Origin: JABDQZ01 sp050049775
GTDB taxonomy: Bacteria > Pseudomonadota > Gammaproteobacteria > Chromatiales > Chromatiaceae
DNA: 17,942 nt
Direction: 5' to 3'
Assembly: GCA_050049775.1 (NCBI GenBank)
Contig: JASFVP010000061.1
Coordinates: 1-17,942, forward strand
In this document: one piece after another, positions 15,449 to 17,942 of the stretch
Position numbering within the stretch: the stretch's first letter is position 1
Layout: every line of letters starts with the position of its first letter
The notes under the pieces: model-generated
The model's input: only the letters and a program-made list of their open reading frames with translations
Told to the model about the DNA's origin: nothing
Databases searched by the model: none
Program-made: the position numbers and the translations under genes

Positions 15449-16343
15449 GCTTGTGGCTATGCTCGTGATGATGGTGGTGGCCGTGACTGTGCCCGTGATC
15501 GTGCTGATGTCCCTGACTGTGCTGGTGCGTATGACTGTGCAGTTGCACACCATCGGGCTGGATTGCCGGGCGGCGGCTGTCGCCGCTGGCCAGGCGTTCG
15601 CGGTGTTGTTGCAACTGCTGTTGCAGCCAGTCGGTCCAGGCATCGAAACCGGCACGGTTTTTTGCTGACAGGCTGATCACCGGTTCAGCCTTGGCCAGTT
15701 TGCGGAAATTTTCGGTGGCGCGCTCGCTGTCGAAATCGTCGAGCACGGCCAGCAGGTCGGCCTTGCTGATCAGCATCAGGTCGGCGGCGCGGAACATGAC
15801 CGGGTACTTGGACGGCTTGTCGTCGCCTTCGGTGGTCGACAACAGTGTGACATTCAGATGATGGCCGAGGTCAAAGCTGGCCGGGCACACCAGGTTGCCG
15901 ACGTTTTCAATGAACAGGATGTCGACGTTGTCGAGCGCCAGCTGATGCAGGCCATCGTGCACCATGTGCGCATCCAGGTGGCAGGCTGAACCTGTGGTGA
16001 TCTGCACCGCGTCGATGCCTTTGGCGCGAATGCGATTGGCGTCGTTTTCGGTTTCCAGGTCACCTTCAATCACGGCGATGTTGAGTTCGTCGCCGAGCGC
16101 CTCTATGGTTTGTTCCAGCAAAGTGGTTTTGCCGGAGCCTGGTGATGACATGAGGTTGATGGCGAGCACCTTGTGTTGATCAAAGTGCTCGCGATTGTGC
16201 ATGGCCTGGTGATCGTTTTCATGCAGCAGGCTGTGCAATACGTCCACGGCAGCCTTGCCGTCAGCGGTTTGCGCCAGTTTGCCATTGTCTTCGACCAGAT
16301 GCCGATTGGCAGCAGTTACATTGCATCCACAGGTTTCACACAT
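15438..16343 (-). CDS. hypB: Hydrogenase nickel-insertion GTPase HypB with C-terminal His-rich tail
   Basis: HypB is the GTPase that works with HypA to deliver nickel to the hydrogenase large subunit. The 301-residue protein starts MCETCGC, the high-affinity nickel motif. Its SIMIBI G domain has P-loop SSPGSGKT (66-73), VIEGDLETENDA, the metal pair C121-H122 (SACHLD), FIENVGNLVCP with C153, and SKADL (193-197). An insertion rich in histidine (HENDHQAMHNREHFDQH, 41-57) lies before the G domain. The protein ends in a strongly histidine-rich tail (269-299, 17 His in about 31 residues, including a run of five), after a short Q/R-rich linker. This tail looks like a nickel store of the kind known at the C-termini of SlyD and some UreE proteins. 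Start ATG 16343 is chosen because MCETCGC is the conserved beginning; it overlaps hypA by 8 nt. Confidence 0.98.
   Translation of the reverse strand: MCETCGCNVTAANRHLVEDNGKLAQTADGKAAVDVLHSLLHENDHQAMHNREHFDQHKVLAINLMSSPGSGKTTLLEQTIEALGDELNIAVIEGDLETENDANRIRAKGIDAVQITTGSACHLDAHMVHDGLHQLALDNVDILFIENVGNLVCPASFDLGHHLNVTLLSTTEGDDKPSKYPVMFRAADLMLISKADLLAVLDDFDSERATENFRKLAKAEPVISLSAKNRAGFDAWTDWLQQQLQQHRERLASGDSRRPAIQPDGVQLHSHTHQHSQGHQHDHGHSHGHHHHHEHSHKHGS
15443..15541 (-). repeat. His-codon low-complexity tract encoding the HypB tail
   Basis: This stretch codes for the alternating His-X tail of HypB, and about half of its codons are CAC or CAT. The repeated CAC/CAT gives low-complexity DNA that could gain or lose units by slippage. 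The hypD start codon lies inside its 3' end on the coding strand. Confidence 0.6.
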
Positions 16344-16695
16344 TTGACGGCTCCGTATCCATTTCAATACGTTTGAGAATCATTTCATCGCCACTGACCA
16401 GTTGTGTATGCCAGTCGCCGCAATGACGGCAGGCGAGGTTGTTGGCTTTGACCAACGATTGTTCATGGCAGCTTTGGCATTTGACGCGGATCGGTGTGGC
16501 TTCGATGGCCAGTTCGGCCTGTTCGGCGACCGTGCCTGCACAGGCGATCGGGAAGGCGGCTTCGAGCAAGGGGACCTCGACACCGGACAGCGGCCCGACC
16601 TGCAACTCGATGCGTGCCACGGTTACAGCCTGATGTTGTTGTGCAATCTGTTCCACTTGCGTGATCACATCCTGACAGATGGCCAGTTCATGCAT
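16336..16695 (-). CDS. hypA: Hydrogenase nickel metallochaperone HypA
   Basis: HypA binds nickel through its N-terminal MHE and hands it to the hydrogenase large subunit together with HypB. The 119-residue protein starts MHELAICQDV, with His2 as nickel ligand. It has the structural zinc site as two CX2C pairs (C73/C76 and C89/C92), normal for the family. The frame is open 18 codons upstream, but the MHEL start at 16695 is required because the mature N-terminus binds nickel. It overlaps hypC by 8 nt and hypB by 8 nt, consistent with co-translation. Confidence 0.98.
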   Translation of the reverse strand: MHELAICQDVITQVEQIAQQHQAVTVARIELQVGPLSGVEVPLLEAAFPIACAGTVAEQAELAIEATPIRVKCQSCHEQSLVKANNLACRHCGDWHTQLVSGDEMILKRIEMDTEPSNV

Positions 16696-16951
16696 TGCTG
16701 TCGGCTTCGCCAGTGGCGGGCTGGGCGTCCATGTCGGCAAACATCTCATCGTAGATCTGCCAGGCGCTGCGGGCCTCTTCGTCGGTCATTTTCTGAATCG
16801 CATAGCCAACGTGAATCATAACGTTGTCACCGACCTTGATATCTTCTTCCTGCAGCAGAAACAGGCTGACGGTGCGCTCGATGCCCTTGGCCTCGCAACG
16901 CGCGCTGTAACCGTCTACTTCAATGACTTGCATGGGGATGCCAAGACACAT
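16688..16951 (-). CDS. hypC: Hydrogenase maturation chaperone HypC
   Basis: HypC carries the iron centre with HypD and holds the hydrogenase large subunit open during assembly. The 87-residue protein begins MCLGIPMQVIEVDG, with the essential Cys2, and has the OB-like VGDNVMIHVGYAIQKM segment typical of the family. Length is normal. ATG 16951 has GAGG 5 nt upstream. It is the first gene of the hypCABDFE unit and faces the endopeptidase gene across the FNR-box region. A second HypC paralogue (HybG/HupF) may exist elsewhere in the genome. Confidence 0.97.
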   Translation of the reverse strand: MCLGIPMQVIEVDGYSARCEAKGIERTVSLFLLQEEDIKVGDNVMIHVGYAIQKMTDEEARSAWQIYDEMFADMDAQPATGEADSNA

Positions 16952-16970
16952 AATCGCCTCGATTACCTGA

Positions 16971-16994
16971 GTTATAAAACCTTGTTGCAGTATG
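16971..16994 (-). promoter_or_regulatory. Possible hypC promoter -10 elements
   Basis: On the minus strand two -10 candidates lie between the FNR box and hypC. CATACT (16994-16989, 4/6 match) would put the FNR box centre at about -40.5. TATAAC (16976-16971, 5/6 match) would put it near -58.5, close to a class I position. Neither has a clear -35. I cannot choose between them. Confidence 0.3.
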
Positions 16995-17015
16995 TTACAT
17001 CAGCAGCGGCTTTAG

Positions 17016-17029
17016 TTGACATAAATCAA
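17016..17029. promoter_or_regulatory. FNR/Anr-type binding site between the divergent hydrogenase operons
   Basis: TTGAC-ATAA-ATCAA matches the FNR/Anr consensus TTGAT-N4-ATCAA at 9 of 10 defined bases. It lies in the 134-bp gap between hypC (minus) and the endopeptidase gene (plus). Its centre (17022.5) is exactly 41.5 bp upstream of the start site predicted from the -10 TATTAT at 17052-17057, the standard class II activation position. FNR-family regulators respond to low oxygen, so both operons are probably induced under micro-oxic or anoxic conditions. The sequence and geometry are seen; the regulator is inferred. Confidence 0.75.
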
Positions 17030-17051
17030 TCGTGCTGCTAATCACTGTCCC

Positions 17052-17057
17052 TATTAT
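17052..17057 (+). promoter_or_regulatory. -10 element of the FNR-dependent promoter for the endopeptidase gene
   Basis: TATTAT is a 5/6 match to TATAAT, placed at -12 to -7 relative to a start near 17064. There is no -35 hexamer at the right distance, as expected when FNR replaces it. The leader to the GTG at 17086 is about 22 nt. Confidence 0.55.
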
Positions 17058-17085
17058 TAACATATTCAGGGCATAGGGGAAACGC

Positions 17086-17589
17086 GTGTCGGCAAGCGCC
17101 AAACATGACGAAAAACGCACTCTGGTGCTGGGCATCGGCAATACGCTGTTGTCCGACGAGGGTATCGGGGTGCATGTGCTGGAGGCGCTGCGGGCCAGTA
17201 AAACGGGCGCAGACGGTGTCGAATACATGGACGGCGGCACGCTGAGTTTCACCCTGGCCGAACCGATTGAAAGCTGCCAGCAGTTTATCGTCATCGACGC
17301 GGCCGAACTCAAATCCAGTCCCGGCACTGTGCGGGTGTTCGAGGCCGATGAAATGGATCGTTACATCACCAGCGGCAATAAACGCAGTGTGCACGAAGTC
17401 AGTCTCGCCGATGTCATGTCCATTGCATTATTGAGTGGTAACCTGCCGCAGAAACGCGCCCTGGTCGGCATCCAGCCGGATAATCTCGACTGGGGCGAAA
17501 AGCCGACCGAACCGGTGTCGGCCGCCATTCCGGCGGCGATTGCCGAAATTGAATCCCTGATCGAGCGTTGGTCACATGAGTCTGTCTGA
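17086..17589 (+). CDS. hyaD: HyaD/HupD-type hydrogenase maturation endopeptidase
   Basis: This nickel-checking endopeptidase removes the C-terminal extension of the [NiFe]-hydrogenase large subunit after metal insertion. The 167-residue protein has GIGNTLLSDEGIG (16-28) with metal ligand E25, MDGGT with D49, and SVHEV with H103, which correspond to E16, D62 and H93 of HybD. The late GIQPDNLDWGEKPTEPV segment is typical of proteases serving membrane-bound group 1 hydrogenases. The start is GTG at 17086, supported by AGGGGA 5 nt upstream; there is no ATG near the conserved region. It is the first gene of the plus-strand unit and overlaps the next gene by 14 nt. HyaD, HupD and HoxM are close relatives, so the exact symbol is uncertain. 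Confidence 0.95.
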   Translation: MSASAKHDEKRTLVLGIGNTLLSDEGIGVHVLEALRASKTGADGVEYMDGGTLSFTLAEPIESCQQFIVIDAAELKSSPGTVRVFEADEMDRYITSGNKRSVHEVSLADVMSIALLSGNLPQKRALVGIQPDNLDWGEKPTEPVSAAIPAAIAEIESLIERWSHESV

Positions 17590-17942
17590 TATTTCCGTCA
17601 AGACGCTGGAACAACCGACCGGCATGGCGCAGGCTTTGCTGCACGAGTTGCTGGATGCGCTGCAACTGCTGGCGGATTCGGGAACGAGCAATGCTATTGA
17701 TTTGCGCAGCCTGCCGTTGACGGAGGCGGATACGGCGCAACTGGCAGAGCTGCTCGGCAAGGGCGAGCTCAGCGCGCGCATCGACAGCATCGGCCACAGT
17801 CAGGTGCAGGAAACGTCCTACAGCGGCATCTGGTGGATATCGCATTATGGCGGTGACGGCGAGCTGCTGGCCGAGATTCTGGAAATCACCACCGTGCCGC
17901 AGCTGCTGGTCAGTCATGCGGACGATATTCGATATGCGGTTG
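17576..17942 (+). CDS. HupH/HyaF-type hydrogenase accessory protein, cut off by window edge
   Basis: The first 122 residues of a protein starting MSLSDISVKTLEQP at ATG 17576. From about residue 42 it resembles the HupH C-terminal domain found in HupH and HyaF: IDLRSLPLTEADTAQL, LLGKGELSARI, SGIWWISHYGG and EITTVPQLL. HupH/HyaF proteins assist maturation of group 1 uptake hydrogenases, probably at the small subunit or Fe-S level. Here the domain follows only about 40 residues, whereas E. coli HyaF is about 285 residues, so this may be a short single-domain form or the first of two copies; the end is beyond position 17942. It overlaps the endopeptidase gene by 14 nt, which supports co-translation and a hydrogenase role. 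Confidence 0.75.
   Translation, partial: MSLSDISVKTLEQPTGMAQALLHELLDALQLLADSGTSNAIDLRSLPLTEADTAQLAELLGKGELSARIDSIGHSQVQETSYSGIWWISHYGGDGELLAEILEITTVPQLLVSHADDIRYAV

Noticed and set aside
15449..15655. 69-codon N-terminal extension of HypD
   Set aside because: It is the out-of-frame reading of the HypB His-rich tail (Thr/Ile rich). HypD proteins start near MAPDARHW and the remaining length is normal.
16983..16999. TGTTGC-N5-GTTACA as a second operator upstream of hypC
   Set aside because: Only four of six half-site bases match, and the TGT to ACA spacing is 11, not the 10 of a NifA-type site. Too weak to claim.
17016..17021. TTGACA read as a sigma-70 -35 element
   Set aside because: The matching -10 at 17 bp is TAATCA, only a 2/6 match, and the good TATTAT is 30 bp away. 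The hexamer is better explained as half of the FNR box.

Overview
The window looks like chromosome of a gammaproteobacterium, probably one able to use hydrogen. The evidence is the PEP carboxylase type, an AddA/AddB-like recombination pair instead of RecBCD, and a complete [NiFe]-hydrogenase maturation set with an FNR/Anr-type control site. Base composition is moderately GC-rich and even throughout. I see no tRNA, rRNA, insertion sequence, prophage or CRISPR array. I cannot name the genus.

Layout. (1) Positions 1-3606, minus strand: a two-gene unit. A glycogen-synthase-like gene with a damaged active site is followed 9 nt later by PEP carboxylase (ppc), which runs off the left edge. (2) Positions 3751-10289, minus strand: an AddB-like nuclease gene, an overlapping AddA helicase-nuclease gene, then a small gene for an exported two-cysteine protein. 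(3) Positions 10398-11033, plus strand: a DUF218/YdcF-type membrane-anchored protein, divergent from addB and convergent with hypE. (4) Positions 11042-16951, minus strand: a tightly packed hypCABDFE operon with all six general [NiFe]-hydrogenase maturation proteins. (5) Positions 17086-17942, plus strand: a hydrogenase maturation endopeptidase and an overlapping HupH/HyaF-type accessory gene that runs off the right edge.

How the genes work together. HypF and HypE make the cyanide ligand. HypC and HypD assemble Fe(CN)2CO. HypA and HypB insert nickel. The endopeptidase then trims the large subunit. The two hydrogenase operons diverge from a 134-bp gap holding a near-perfect FNR box, 14 bp long, placed exactly where a class II FNR promoter for the endopeptidase needs it. 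Hydrogenase structural genes are not in the window. AddA and the AddB-like protein should form a two-nuclease double-strand-break end-processing enzyme.

The points most worth a second look are the GlgA homologue that has lost several donor-site and catalytic motifs yet is apparently co-translated with ppc, the histidine-rich tail at the C-terminus of HypB (the better-known histidine stretches are near the N-terminus), and the FNR-controlled divergent promoter region.
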